Assembly (NCBI GenBank): GCA_044359885.1 | Contig: JBIKLI010000022.1 | Span: forward strand, 1-26,067 | DNA length: 26,067 nucleotides | Reading direction: 5' to 3' | Source: CAIOSQ01 sp044359885 | GTDB taxonomy: Bacteria > Pseudomonadota > Alphaproteobacteria > CACIAM-22H2 | Shown here: piece after piece, positions 1 to 7,345 of the stretch | How the letters are laid out: the number at the start of each line of letters is the position of its first letter | How positions within the stretch are numbered: the first letter of the stretch is position 1 | The notes under the pieces: generated by a model | What the model was told of the DNA's origin: nothing | Seen by the model: the letters and a program-made list of their open reading frames with translations, nothing else | Databases searched by the model: none | Translations under genes and position numbers: made by a program

Positions 1-522
1 GACCGGCATGTCGACACGGGCGGGGCCCTCGTATCCGCCCTTGACGATCACCGCGCGGTCGGCTTCCCAGAACAGGCCGCGCCGATAGAAGATCGACCGT
101 CGCGCATCGGCAAGGACGTCGGCCCCGCGCACCCGGATGGTCGCGAATTCGCCCGAACCGCCATAGCTCTGCGCACCGATCTGTGCCGCATCGGGTTCGC
201 CCAGGAAGAAATACACGAAGTCGCTCATGCCGCGATCGGCAGCCCCCTGGAAAACACCGAAATCGAGGACGCGGTGGTCGCGCAGCGTGGCGCGGAGCAA
301 CCCGAGGGGATCGAGACCGACATCGCCGGTCAGCCGGATCCTGGCATTGGCGAAGCCATCGGTCTGGCGGGGAATGCAGGTGACGATCCGGTCGAGATTG
401 GCGAGGCGGGTCCGGTGCACGAGGATCCCGGCGCGGATGCGATCCAGGATCTCCCGCGAGGCCGGGACGCCGAGCGCGAACCCCATCTTGAGCGCGGACA
501 GGATCTCCATCGGCCCGATCAT
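1..522 (-). CDS. Unrecognised protein, C-terminal part beyond window
   Basis: This is an open frame of 174 codons read leftward from an ATG at 522 and still open at base 1, with strongly G/C third positions, so it is very likely a real gene cut by the window edge. The protein begins MIGPMEILSALKMGFALGV and has no visible signal peptide or membrane segment. A mid-region rich in Gly and aromatic residues (VYFFLGEPD, QSYGGSGEF) is followed by a basic stretch (DARRSIFYRRGLFWEAD). I do not recognise the family. An in-frame stop at 559-561 limits how far upstream the start can be. No good ribosome binding site precedes 522, and the ATG at 510 is an alternative start. It lies 60 bases after the DoeB-like gene on the same strand, so co-transcription is likely. 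Confidence 0.6.
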   Translation of the reverse strand, partial: MIGPMEILSALKMGFALGVPASREILDRIRAGILVHRTRLANLDRIVTCIPRQTDGFANARIRLTGDVGLDPLGLLRATLRDHRVLDFGVFQGAADRGMSDFVYFFLGEPDAAQIGAQSYGGSGEFATIRVRGADVLADARRSIFYRRGLFWEADRAVIVKGGYEGPARVDMPV

Positions 523-582
523 CGCCCGCCCACCCGCCGCCCGGCACGCGGCCGTCGATCAGGCCCCCGGCCAGACAAGGTA

Positions 583-1596
583 TCAGACATCGCTCGCCAG
601 ATGGGCGACGCAATCCCCTGGCTCGACACGGCCGAAATGCCGCTTGCAGACGACGACACCGTCGCGCTTGAAGAAGACGGGCACGCCCGGGCGCTCGGGG
701 TTGTCGACGAAATGCACCGTGCCGCAGAGTTGGCCACCGCGGACCTCGTCGCCCAGCCGCGTGGCAGGTTCGAAGAGCCCGGCCTCGGGCGCGAGCACGT
801 AATAATCATGGCCGCCGAGTTGCATCAGGCGCGTGGCGCCGGCAGCCGGGATCGCGAAACGCCCGGTCGTCAGCACGCCGAGATGGGCGAGCACGCGCAA
901 GGTGCCGGCGTAGGTAATCGCGACGCCGTCCGGATCGACCGAACCGGTGCCGCCATACTCGCCGCCGAGATACGGGATCTTTCGCCGATGGCCCGACGCG
1001 GCCGCGAGCCGGCCATCGGGCGGCGCCGTCACCCGCACGCTGCGCGGCGCGCCGAAAGCCCGCATGATCGCTTCGGCCTTGGCATCCAGCGCCGCGTCCT
1101 CGCCGGTCTGGTAATAGGCGGAGAAGGGCAGGTAGTCGAGCGAGCCGCCGCCCGAATGGAGATCCAGCCAGGCGTCGCATTTCGGCACCAGCACGGTGTC
1201 GATGTAATGCGCGATCTGCCAGGTCGGGGTGCCCGCCGCAGCCCCGGGAAAGGCACGATTGAGGTTGCCCGCGTCGAGCGGCGAGACGCGCGCACCGGCC
1301 ATCGCCGCCGGCAGATTGGCAGCCGGCACGATGATCACTCGCCCCCTCAGGTCAGCAGGTTCGAGATCGCGGATCAGGCGCACCATCGTCACCTGCCCCT
1401 CGTATTCGTCGCCGTGATTGCCGGCCATCAGCAGGACGGTGGGACCGGCGCCATTGGCGATCACCGCGATCGGGATGTCGATGTTGCCGTACGCGGAGCG
1501 GGTCACCGAGTATGGCAGATGAAGCCGGCCAACCTGCTTGCCCTGCCGGTCGTAGTCGATCTCGGTCCAGATCGTGGAGTCGCCTGACTTGATCAT
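583..1596 (-). CDS. Succinylglutamate desuccinylase/aspartoacylase-family (M14) amidohydrolase, DoeB-like
   Basis: A 337-residue zinc-dependent deacylase of the AstE/AspA branch of the M14 family. It is closest in my memory to DoeB, which deacetylates N-acetyl-diaminobutyrate in ectoine breakdown. Visible motifs are GNHGDEYEG (zinc ligands His61 and Glu64), NLNRAFPG (substrate-binding Asn112 and Arg114), DLHSGG (third zinc ligand His147) and GGEYGG (likely catalytic Glu213). The length fits DoeB-type members. The ATG at 1596 follows a GGGGGAACG ribosome binding site. No signal peptide is visible, so it should be cytoplasmic. The genes expected for ectoine breakdown (doeA, doeC, doeD, ehu transporter) are not in the window, so the substrate is open: some N-acyl amino acid or acylated diamine. 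It is transcribed away from the HD/M20/SDR trio and shares a 116-bp intergenic region with it. Confidence 0.85.
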   Translation of the reverse strand: MIKSGDSTIWTEIDYDRQGKQVGRLHLPYSVTRSAYGNIDIPIAVIANGAGPTVLLMAGNHGDEYEGQVTMVRLIRDLEPADLRGRVIIVPAANLPAAMAGARVSPLDAGNLNRAFPGAAAGTPTWQIAHYIDTVLVPKCDAWLDLHSGGGSLDYLPFSAYYQTGEDAALDAKAEAIMRAFGAPRSVRVTAPPDGRLAAASGHRRKIPYLGGEYGGTGSVDPDGVAITYAGTLRVLAHLGVLTTGRFAIPAAGATRLMQLGGHDYYVLAPEAGLFEPATRLGDEVRGGQLCGTVHFVDNPERPGVPVFFKRDGVVVCKRHFGRVEPGDCVAHLASDV

Positions 1597-1650
1597 CTCG
1601 TTCCCCCATGCGCCGAATCGCGGCCCTGGAGACTAGCAGAACGCGTTGTT

Positions 1651-1679
1651 TTGCGCGCCGCCCGAGCCGGTGCTAGGCT
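1651..1679 (+). promoter_or_regulatory. Possible sigma-70-type promoter for the HD/M20/SDR operon
   Basis: TTGCGC at 1651-1656 and TAGGCT at 1674-1679 are separated by exactly 17 bases, inside the divergent intergenic region. Transcription would start near 1686, about 27 bases before the ATG at 1713. The match to consensus is partial, and in G+C-rich DNA such pairs arise by chance. Confidence 0.3.
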
Positions 1680-1712
1680 CAGCATCGAGGATCATCCGAG
1701 GGGAGATAGGGC

Positions 1713-2321
1713 ATGGGCGTCGTCCAACACGCGCCGGCTGTCGCCGCGCACAGTTTCCGCGAAGCCACGGAACAGGATTGGGAATATGTCACCCGTCTTG
1801 GCCGCGAGGCCATCGAGCGCGACGCCGGTCGCGCCGTCATGGCCCTGCTTCATTCCCAGAAGGACGTTTCGGCGCATGGCTGGCAGGTGAACAACTACCA
1901 GCACTCGCTGCAGGCGGCGACCCGCGCGCTCAAGGCCGGCGAGACCGAGGAATATATCGTCTGCTGCCTGCTGCACGACGTCACCCAGGACCTCAACCCC
2001 TACAATCACGACAAGAGCGCGGGCGACCTTCTGCGCTATCACGTCTCGGACGAGAACCACTGGGTGGTCGCGAACCACCAGATCTTCCAGCTCTCGTTCC
2101 GCGATCACTCGAAATTCGACAGGACCGCCTGCGAGCGCTATCGGGGGCATCCGCATTTCGAGGCCGCGATGCGCTTCTGCGAGCTCTACGACATGAACTG
2201 CTTCGACGGCAGCTACGAACACCTGCCGATCGAGACGTTCGAGCCGATGGTGCACCGGGTCTACGAGAAGGGCGTGCGCGCCTTCCACGCCCGCCATCCC
2301 TACCCGCCCCAGCCGCGCTGA
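1713..2321 (+). CDS. HD-domain protein, PhnZ/MIOX-like (possible diiron oxygenase or hydrolase)
   Basis: A 202-residue HD-superfamily protein. The metal-site pattern is visible: NNYQHSLQ (His64), LLHDVTQDLN (His88-Asp89), then His110, His116 and His122 in YHVSDENHWVVANHQ, and Asp160 in the ELYD motif. The NNYQHSLQ plus HD arrangement resembles PhnZ-like proteins, small HD-fold mixed-valence diiron oxygenases; classical phosphohydrolase HD proteins are the alternative. No signal peptide or membrane segment is visible. The ATG at 1713 follows a purine-rich GAGGGGAGATAGG sequence. It is first in a likely three-gene operon with an M20 deacylase and an SDR, and faces the DoeB-like gene. I cannot say from sequence whether it oxidises, hydrolyses or degrades its substrate. 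The family assignment is firm, the reaction is not. Confidence 0.75.
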   Translation: MGVVQHAPAVAAHSFREATEQDWEYVTRLGREAIERDAGRAVMALLHSQKDVSAHGWQVNNYQHSLQAATRALKAGETEEYIVCCLLHDVTQDLNPYNHDKSAGDLLRYHVSDENHWVVANHQIFQLSFRDHSKFDRTACERYRGHPHFEAAMRFCELYDMNCFDGSYEHLPIETFEPMVHRVYEKGVRAFHARHPYPPQPR

Positions 2322-2327
2322 ACCGCT

Positions 2328-2345
2328 GGCGCCGGCGACGGCGCC
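2328..2345 (+). other. Intercistronic hairpin with GCGA tetraloop
   Basis: A perfect 7-bp stem (GGCGCCG/CGGCGCC) closes a four-base GCGA loop of the GNRA class, starting six bases after the stop codon at 2321. There is no U-run, so a simple intrinsic terminator is unlikely. It may mark the 3' end of the HD gene message or slow RNA decay. Confidence 0.4.
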
Positions 2346-2432
2346 GTGGACGGCCGTCCGCGGCGATGGACCGCGGGCGGGTCGGCATGGGATCGTGTCC
2401 GCCGCCGCCCGCAACAGCCCGAAAGGACAAGC

Positions 2433-3602
2433 ATGGCCGCCGAAAACGTGACGTCGCTCGAAATGCTGCGCCGCCTCGTCGGCTTCGACACGACCTCGCG
2501 CGAATCCAACCTCGCGCTGATCGACCATGTCCGCGCCTATCTCGCCGGCCACGGGATCGAGTCGATGCTGGTGCCGAACGAAGACGGCAAGAAGGCAAAC
2601 CTGATCGCGACGATCGGGCCCAATGTTCCCGGGGGAATCGTTCTCTCCGGGCATACCGATGTGGTGCCGGTCGACGGGCAGCCCTGGGACACCGATCCCT
2701 GGACGCTCACGGCGAAGCCGGACGGCAATCTCTACGGGCGCGGCACCTGCGACATGAAGGCCTTCGCGGCGGTGGTGCTGGCACTGGTGCCGCGCTTCAG
2801 GGCCGCGGCGCTCAAGGTCCCGATCCATATCGCGCTCAGCTACGACGAGGAGGTCGGCTGCTTCGGCGCGCTGCGTCTGGTCGAAAGGCTGGCCGCCGAA
2901 CTTCCCCGGCCGCGCGCCTGCATCGTCGGCGAACCGACGATGATGGGCGTCGTCAACGCCCAGAACACCGCGACCACCTTTCATACGACCTTCACCGGAT
3001 TCGAGGCGCATTCCTCGATGACCCATCTTGGCGTGAGCGCGATCCACTTCGCGGGCGAGTTCATCCACTGGCTCAACCTGGTGCAGGAGGAATTCGCCGC
3101 CAATCCACGCACCGACATCGACCTCATGCCGCCGCACACGACGATCAATGTCGGGACGATCTCCGGAGGGACGGCGGGCAACATCCTGGCCCGGGAATGC
3201 GTACTTCTCTGGGGGTACCGGACCACGCCGGGAGAAGATCAGTGGGCGCTGGAGCGCCGCGCGCGAACTTGGCTCGAAGGCGTGCTGCTGCCGCGCATGC
3301 GTGCCCGCCACCCAGCGGCGAAGATCGAGACCGTGCGTCGCTCCGCCATCCCGGGGCTCCTGCCCGGGGAGAACGAGGAAGCGACGCAACTCGCGCTCGC
3401 CTGGTCGGGCGGCAACCGGACCTATGCGGTCCCCTACGGTACCGAAGCCGGGATCTTCCGGGCGGCCGGAATCCCGACCGCCATCTGCGGTCCCGGCGAC
3501 ATCGCCCAGGCGCATCAGCCCAACGAATTCCTGGCGGCGACGCAGCTCGCGGCATGCGAATCCTTCATGCAGCGCCTCATCGGCTGGGCGGAACGCCAGT
3601 AG
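2433..3602 (+). CDS. M20 family metallodeacylase, acetylornithine deacetylase (ArgE)/DapE-like
   Basis: A 389-residue dizinc amidase that would remove an acyl group from an N-acyl amino acid. The metal site is complete: SGHTDVVP (His74, and Asp76 supporting it), GTCDMKA (bridging Asp107), SYDEEVG (catalytic Glu139, ligand Glu140), GEP (Glu167) and AQAHQPNEF (His361). The Gly-rich GTISGGTAGN segment and the GTEAGIF loop are typical of the ArgE branch. The ATG at 2433 has GAAAGGAC just upstream; the open frame extends further upstream but lacks a ribosome binding site there. Its neighbours, a second deacylase (DoeB-like), an HD protein and an SDR, suggest a catabolic role rather than arginine synthesis. 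Annotation as argE would be unsafe because paralogues in this family act on many N-acyl compounds. Confidence 0.88.
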   Translation: MAAENVTSLEMLRRLVGFDTTSRESNLALIDHVRAYLAGHGIESMLVPNEDGKKANLIATIGPNVPGGIVLSGHTDVVPVDGQPWDTDPWTLTAKPDGNLYGRGTCDMKAFAAVVLALVPRFRAAALKVPIHIALSYDEEVGCFGALRLVERLAAELPRPRACIVGEPTMMGVVNAQNTATTFHTTFTGFEAHSSMTHLGVSAIHFAGEFIHWLNLVQEEFAANPRTDIDLMPPHTTINVGTISGGTAGNILARECVLLWGYRTTPGEDQWALERRARTWLEGVLLPRMRARHPAAKIETVRRSAIPGLLPGENEEATQLALAWSGGNRTYAVPYGTEAGIFRAAGIPTAICGPGDIAQAHQPNEFLAATQLAACESFMQRLIGWAERQ

Positions 3603-3648
3603 CCGCCGAAAGGCCCCCAGCGAGGCGCGCAGCACCAGGAGAGACCGG

Positions 3649-4416
3649 ATGAAGGACATGTTCGACCTGCGCGGCAAAGTGGCGATCGTGACCGGCGGCA
3701 ATGGCGGCATCGGGCTTGCCATGGCACGCGGGCTCGCCGCGCACGGGGCTGCGATCGTCGTCGCCGGCCGCGACGCGGCGAAATCGGCCGCGGCCGTGAC
3801 CGAACTGACGGCGGCCGGTGCGACGGCCAGCGCCGTCGCGGTCGACGTCAGGGACGAGGCGCAGGTCAACGCCATGGTCGACGAGACGGTCCGCCGCCAT
3901 GGCCGGCTCGACATCCTGATCAACAATGCGGGCATGAGCATCCGCAAGCAGCCGCAGGACTACACGCTCGCCGAATGGCGCGAGGTGATCGACTCGAACC
4001 TCACCAGCGCCTTCCTCGCCAGCCATGCCGCCTATCCGCATCTCAAGCGCGCCGGCGCGGGCAAGGTGATCAATATCGGCTCGATGATGTCGATCTTCGG
4101 GGCTCCCTTTGCGACCGCCTACGCCTCGAGCAAGGGCGGCATCGTGCAGTTCACCAAGGTCTGCGCAAATGCCTGGGCGAAGGACAACATCCAGGTCAAC
4201 GCCGTACTTCCGGGCTGGATCGACACCGCATTGACCCAGGGCGCGCGGCGCGACGTCGCCGGCCTGCACGAGCGGGTCCTGGCCCGCACCCCAGCCGGCC
4301 GTTGGGGCGCCCCCGACGACCTTGCCGGCATCGCCGTCTTCCTGTGCGGCGCCGCCTCCGACTTCGTGACCGGAACCGCGATCCCCGTCGACGGCGGCTA
4401 TTCGATCAACGGCTGA
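3649..4416 (+). CDS. Short-chain dehydrogenase/reductase (SDR)
   Basis: A 255-residue classical SDR that uses NAD(P)H to interconvert an alcohol and a ketone. The Rossmann motif TGGNGGIG sits at residues 15-22, NNAG at 92-95, and the catalytic tetrad is Asn117, Ser145, Tyr158 and Lys162 (YASSK). PGWIDT follows at 189-194 and the C-terminus ends in the usual VDGGYSING. The overall pattern resembles gluconate 5-dehydrogenase/3-ketoacyl reductase-like SDRs, but the substrate cannot be read from the sequence. The ATG at 3649 is preceded by AGGAGA (3637-3642). It begins 46 bases after the M20 gene on the same strand and probably ends that operon. Confidence 0.92.
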   Translation: MKDMFDLRGKVAIVTGGNGGIGLAMARGLAAHGAAIVVAGRDAAKSAAAVTELTAAGATASAVAVDVRDEAQVNAMVDETVRRHGRLDILINNAGMSIRKQPQDYTLAEWREVIDSNLTSAFLASHAAYPHLKRAGAGKVINIGSMMSIFGAPFATAYASSKGGIVQFTKVCANAWAKDNIQVNAVLPGWIDTALTQGARRDVAGLHERVLARTPAGRWGAPDDLAGIAVFLCGAASDFVTGTAIPVDGGYSING

Positions 4417-4417
4417 A

Positions 4418-4586
4418 CGGCCCGCGGCCGGCGTCGTCTGGTCGCGCACATGCTGTGTCGGCGACACGGATTTTCCGGCCGTCGACCTGCTGCTGCCCGA
4501 CGGGACGGCCGTGCGCCAGCGGCTGGTCGCAGAGGCGCGGTGGGCCGCGCGGCGCGTCGGCTTCGCCCGATTCGCCGCCGGCGTCA
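4418..4586 (+). pseudogene. Coding-like stretch without a start; possible gene remnant
   Basis: One plus-strand frame through the gap between the SDR and SelO genes stays open and looks coded. From 4457 nearly all third codon positions are G or C, while second positions are only a little over half G or C. It reads VGDTDFPAVDLLLPDGT, then VRQRLVAEARWAARRVGF. There is no start codon with a ribosome binding site, and the signal fades where SelO begins on the other strand. I do not recognise the peptide. It could be the tail of a deleted gene or chance. Confidence 0.25.
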
Positions 4587-6065
4587 GGTGCCGCAGAAGG
4601 TCCGGCAGACGCGCTCATGCGACGCCGCGGGCTCGGCATAGGCCGCGAGATCGGGCTGCCCCTCGTAGGGATGCGACACGGCGCGCAGCAGCGTCTCGAA
4701 GGGGACGAAATCGTCGTCCGTGACGGCGGCCGCGATGGCCTGCTCGACGCGATGGTTGCGGGGAATGAAAAGCGGATTGGCACGGCGCATGGCGGCGGCG
4801 CGCATGGCGGACGCCACGGCCTCGGTCGCGCAGCGGGCCCGCCAACGTGGCAGCCAGGCGTCGAGCGGCTCGGTACTGGCGAAGAGCGCCCGCAGCGCCG
4901 CTTCGCCCGCGACCGGATCGGCGGCGGCATCGGCCAGCCGACGGAACGACAGCGTGAAATCGGCCTCGCCCGCCTGCATCGCCGCCAGGAAATCCGTGGC
5001 CAGTTCCAGATCTTGCGCCTGCGCCTGCGCCAGCCCGAGCTTGCCGCGCATCGCATCCAGCCAATGGGCCTCGAACCGGGCACGGAAACCGGCGACGATC
5101 TCGGTCGCCCGCGCGATGGCGCGCGCCTCGTCGGGGTCGATCAGCGGCAGCAGCGTCTCGGCGAAGCGAGCGATGTTCCACTGCGCGATCGGCGGCTGAT
5201 TCGCATAGGCGTAGCGCCCGCCTTCATCGATCGCACTGAAGACGGTCGCGGGATCATAGGCCTCCATGAAGGCGCAGGGGCCGAAATCGATCGTCTCGCC
5301 GCAGATCGACATGTTGTCGGTGTTCATCACGCCATGGATGAAGCCGACCGACATCCAGCGGGCGATCAGCGCGGCCTGGCGCTCCGCCACGGCGCCCAGC
5401 AGCGCCAGCGGCTTCTCCGCGGCGCCCTCCAGATCCGGATAGTGACGCGCGACGACGTAGTCGACCAGCGTCTCGACCGCCGCCATGTCGCTGCGCGCGG
5501 CGAAATACTGGAAGGTGCCGACGCGGACATGGCTCGATGCCACCCGCATCAGCACCGCGCCCGGCAGCGTCGTCTCGCGGAAAACCGGCTCGCCCGTCGT
5601 CGCCGCGGCCAGCGCCCGGGTCGCCGGGATGCCCAGCGCGTGCATCGCCTCGCTGACGACATATTCGCGCAGCACGGGCCCGAGGGCGGCCCTCCCGTCG
5701 CCGCGCCGCGAGAACGGCGTCGGTCCGGAGCCTTTCAGCTGGATGTCGCGCAGCGTCCCGGCGCGGTCACGCACCTCCCCCAGCAACAGCGCACGGCCGT
5801 CGCCCAGCTGCGGCACGAAATGCCCGAACTGATGCCCGGCATAGGCGAGAGCGATGGGCTCGGCGCCCTCCGGCACGCTGTTGCCCGCGACGATCGCCGC
5901 CCATTGCGCCTGGGCGAGGCTCGCGGGATCGATGCCGAGTTCGGCCGCCAGCGCATCGTTGAAGCGGATGAGCCGCGGCGCGGCGACGGGCGTGGGATCC
6001 AGCCGCACATGGAAGCGCGACGGCAGGCGGACATAGCTGTTCTCGAACCGGATGGGTTGCGTCAT
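4584..6065 (-). CDS. selO: Protein adenylyltransferase SelO (YdiU/UPF0061)
   Basis: A 493-residue pseudokinase-fold enzyme that transfers AMP from ATP to Ser/Thr/Tyr of target proteins, linked in E. coli to oxidative-stress responses. The family signatures are present: LAYAGHQFGHFVPQLGDGR near residues 73-91, QLKGSG with nucleotide-binding Lys111, GDGRAALGP (122-130), Glu136, and GFIHGVMNTDN (241-251) followed by the Asp260-Phe-Gly metal motif. The C-terminus ends FCGT, with cysteine where some family members carry selenocysteine. The ATG at 6065 was chosen because AGGAAAAGG lies just upstream; an in-frame ATG at 6098 has no such site. It lies 61 bases after the serine hydrolase gene and converges on the SDR gene. 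Confidence 0.95.
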   Translation of the reverse strand: MTQPIRFENSYVRLPSRFHVRLDPTPVAAPRLIRFNDALAAELGIDPASLAQAQWAAIVAGNSVPEGAEPIALAYAGHQFGHFVPQLGDGRALLLGEVRDRAGTLRDIQLKGSGPTPFSRRGDGRAALGPVLREYVVSEAMHALGIPATRALAAATTGEPVFRETTLPGAVLMRVASSHVRVGTFQYFAARSDMAAVETLVDYVVARHYPDLEGAAEKPLALLGAVAERQAALIARWMSVGFIHGVMNTDNMSICGETIDFGPCAFMEAYDPATVFSAIDEGGRYAYANQPPIAQWNIARFAETLLPLIDPDEARAIARATEIVAGFRARFEAHWLDAMRGKLGLAQAQAQDLELATDFLAAMQAGEADFTLSFRRLADAAADPVAGEAALRALFASTEPLDAWLPRWRARCATEAVASAMRAAAMRRANPLFIPRNHRVEQAIAAAVTDDDFVPFETLLRAVSHPYEGQPDLAAYAEPAASHERVCRTFCGT

Positions 6066-6126
6066 CGCGCCTTTTCCTGGACTCCGAGTTCCGAACATAG
6101 GCCGCCGCGCATCGAGCGCCAGCGCG

Positions 6127-7320
6127 TCAGGATCGGGCCAGATGCGTGCGCAGCGCCGAGATGCCCCGCCCGGTCAGCGCGATGCGCCCTGCGTCCATCG
6201 CCGCGGCCTGCGACGAGAACTTGGACACCACGATGCCGTTGTCGCGATCGACGAACAGGTTCTGGCCGTTGACGCCGAGACCGAAGAGCAGCGGCGCGCC
6301 GTCGCCTTCCAGCACATACCATTTGTCGCGGTAGTGCATGGTCGCGCCGGGGAAGTAATGGGCGAAATCCCCGGCGGCCCAGGCCTGACGATCGCCGTTG
6401 CGCAGGACGTCGTCGATCCATCGCGCGGGCACGACCCCATGCCCGTCGCGGCGACCGCCCCCGGCCAGCAGCCAGCCGACGCGCGCCAGGTCGCGCGCCG
6501 TGGCGCAGAAGCCGCCGGCGCAGCGCGGTGCCCCGAAACGGTCGACCGTGATGTAGGCCGGCCGCTCCGCGCCGATGCGCTGCCAGAGCAGCCGTCCGAC
6601 CAGATCGCAATAGCGTTCGCCGGTCGCGCGCTCGATGACCCAGCCCAGCAGATCGGTGTTCGGCGAAACGTAATGGAACCGTCCGCGATGCGGCCCGTCG
6701 CGACCGACCAGCGTGGCGAAGAAGCTGCGCAGATCCGAGGGCGTCTCGCCCGCATCGAGCGGGTTCCAGCCCTGCGCTTTGCGGTACTGCACGATCGGCC
6801 CGCTGGTGGCGAGATAGTCCTCGTCGAAGAGGATGCCTGCCCGCATGTCCAGCAGGTCGGCAAGGCGCGCCTCGCGATAGGCCGTGCCGGCCAGTTCGGG
6901 GACGAAATCCAGGACCGCCGCCCCCGGGTCGAGCCGCCCGGCATCGGCAAGCATCGCCGCCACGAGGCCCAGCATCGATTTCGAGACCGACATCAGGATA
7001 TGCGGCGTCTGGCGCGCCATGCCGTGCGCATAGCGTTCGAACACGATCCGGCCGCGATGGACGACGACGATGGCATCCGTGTCGGTCGCCGCGAGGAAGG
7101 CGTCGAAATCGCCGTCATCCACCCGGATCCCGCCCAGATCCTGCGGCGCCTCGGGCAGACGCCAGATCCGGTCGGGATCGTTGGCGATCTCGGCCGAGGG
7201 GACGATCTCGCGGACATGCTGAAAGGCCCAGCGATTGAAGGGCGCCGTACGCCAGTTGGCCAGCGTCACCTGGCCGCTGGCGGGCGGCGGGAACCCCGTC
7301 ATGTCGGTGTCTTCAGGCAT
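6127..7320 (-). CDS. Serine hydrolase, beta-lactamase class C fold (EstB/6-aminohexanoate hydrolase-like)
   Basis: A 397-residue member of the beta-lactamase/penicillin-binding transpeptidase-like superfamily. The nucleophile motif SVSK (Ser111, Lys114) and the Tyr motif YVSPN (Tyr217) are in place and correctly spaced. The sequence around them (HILMSVSKSMLG; CATARDLARVGWLL) matches the esterase/amide hydrolase branch rather than true antibiotic-hydrolysing AmpC. No secretion signal is seen at the N-terminus, so it is probably cytoplasmic, which also argues against a resistance enzyme. The ATG at 7320 follows a strong AGGAGGG site. It starts 25 bases after the lrgB stop and is likely co-transcribed with lrgAB. 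The substrate is unknown: small esters, cyclic amides or cell-wall peptides are options. Confidence 0.88.
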   Translation of the reverse strand: MPEDTDMTGFPPPASGQVTLANWRTAPFNRWAFQHVREIVPSAEIANDPDRIWRLPEAPQDLGGIRVDDGDFDAFLAATDTDAIVVVHRGRIVFERYAHGMARQTPHILMSVSKSMLGLVAAMLADAGRLDPGAAVLDFVPELAGTAYREARLADLLDMRAGILFDEDYLATSGPIVQYRKAQGWNPLDAGETPSDLRSFFATLVGRDGPHRGRFHYVSPNTDLLGWVIERATGERYCDLVGRLLWQRIGAERPAYITVDRFGAPRCAGGFCATARDLARVGWLLAGGGRRDGHGVVPARWIDDVLRNGDRQAWAAGDFAHYFPGATMHYRDKWYVLEGDGAPLLFGLGVNGQNLFVDRDNGIVVSKFSSQAAAMDAGRIALTGRGISALRTHLARS

Positions 7321-7345
7321 GTCGACCCTCCTTGCGCCGAAACCG

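Noticed and set aside
274..1587. Long plus-strand open frame of 437 codons opposite the DoeB-like gene
   Set aside because: It is antisense to a protein with clear M14 motifs, has low-complexity Arg/Gly/Asp-rich content and no recognisable domain. Such open antisense frames are normal in high-GC DNA.
583..3602. Ectoine degradation or arginine biosynthesis operon
   Set aside because: The DoeB-like and ArgE-like proteins match only at family level; no doeA, doeC, doeD, ehu transporter or other arg genes are present in the window.
1692..3947. Minus-strand open frame of 751 codons across the HD, M20 and SDR genes
   Set aside because: It runs antisense to three genes with intact catalytic motifs, and shows no domain of its own.
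4455..4474. Possible terminator after the SDR gene (GTGTC/GACAC stem then four T)
   Set aside because: The stem has only five base pairs with a three-base loop and the T-run is four bases after a short spacer; too weak to list as a terminator.
6127..7320. Antibiotic-resistance beta-lactamase
   Set aside because: No secretion signal is visible and the sequence around the SVSK and YVSPN motifs fits the esterase/amide hydrolase branch of the fold, so resistance is not supported.
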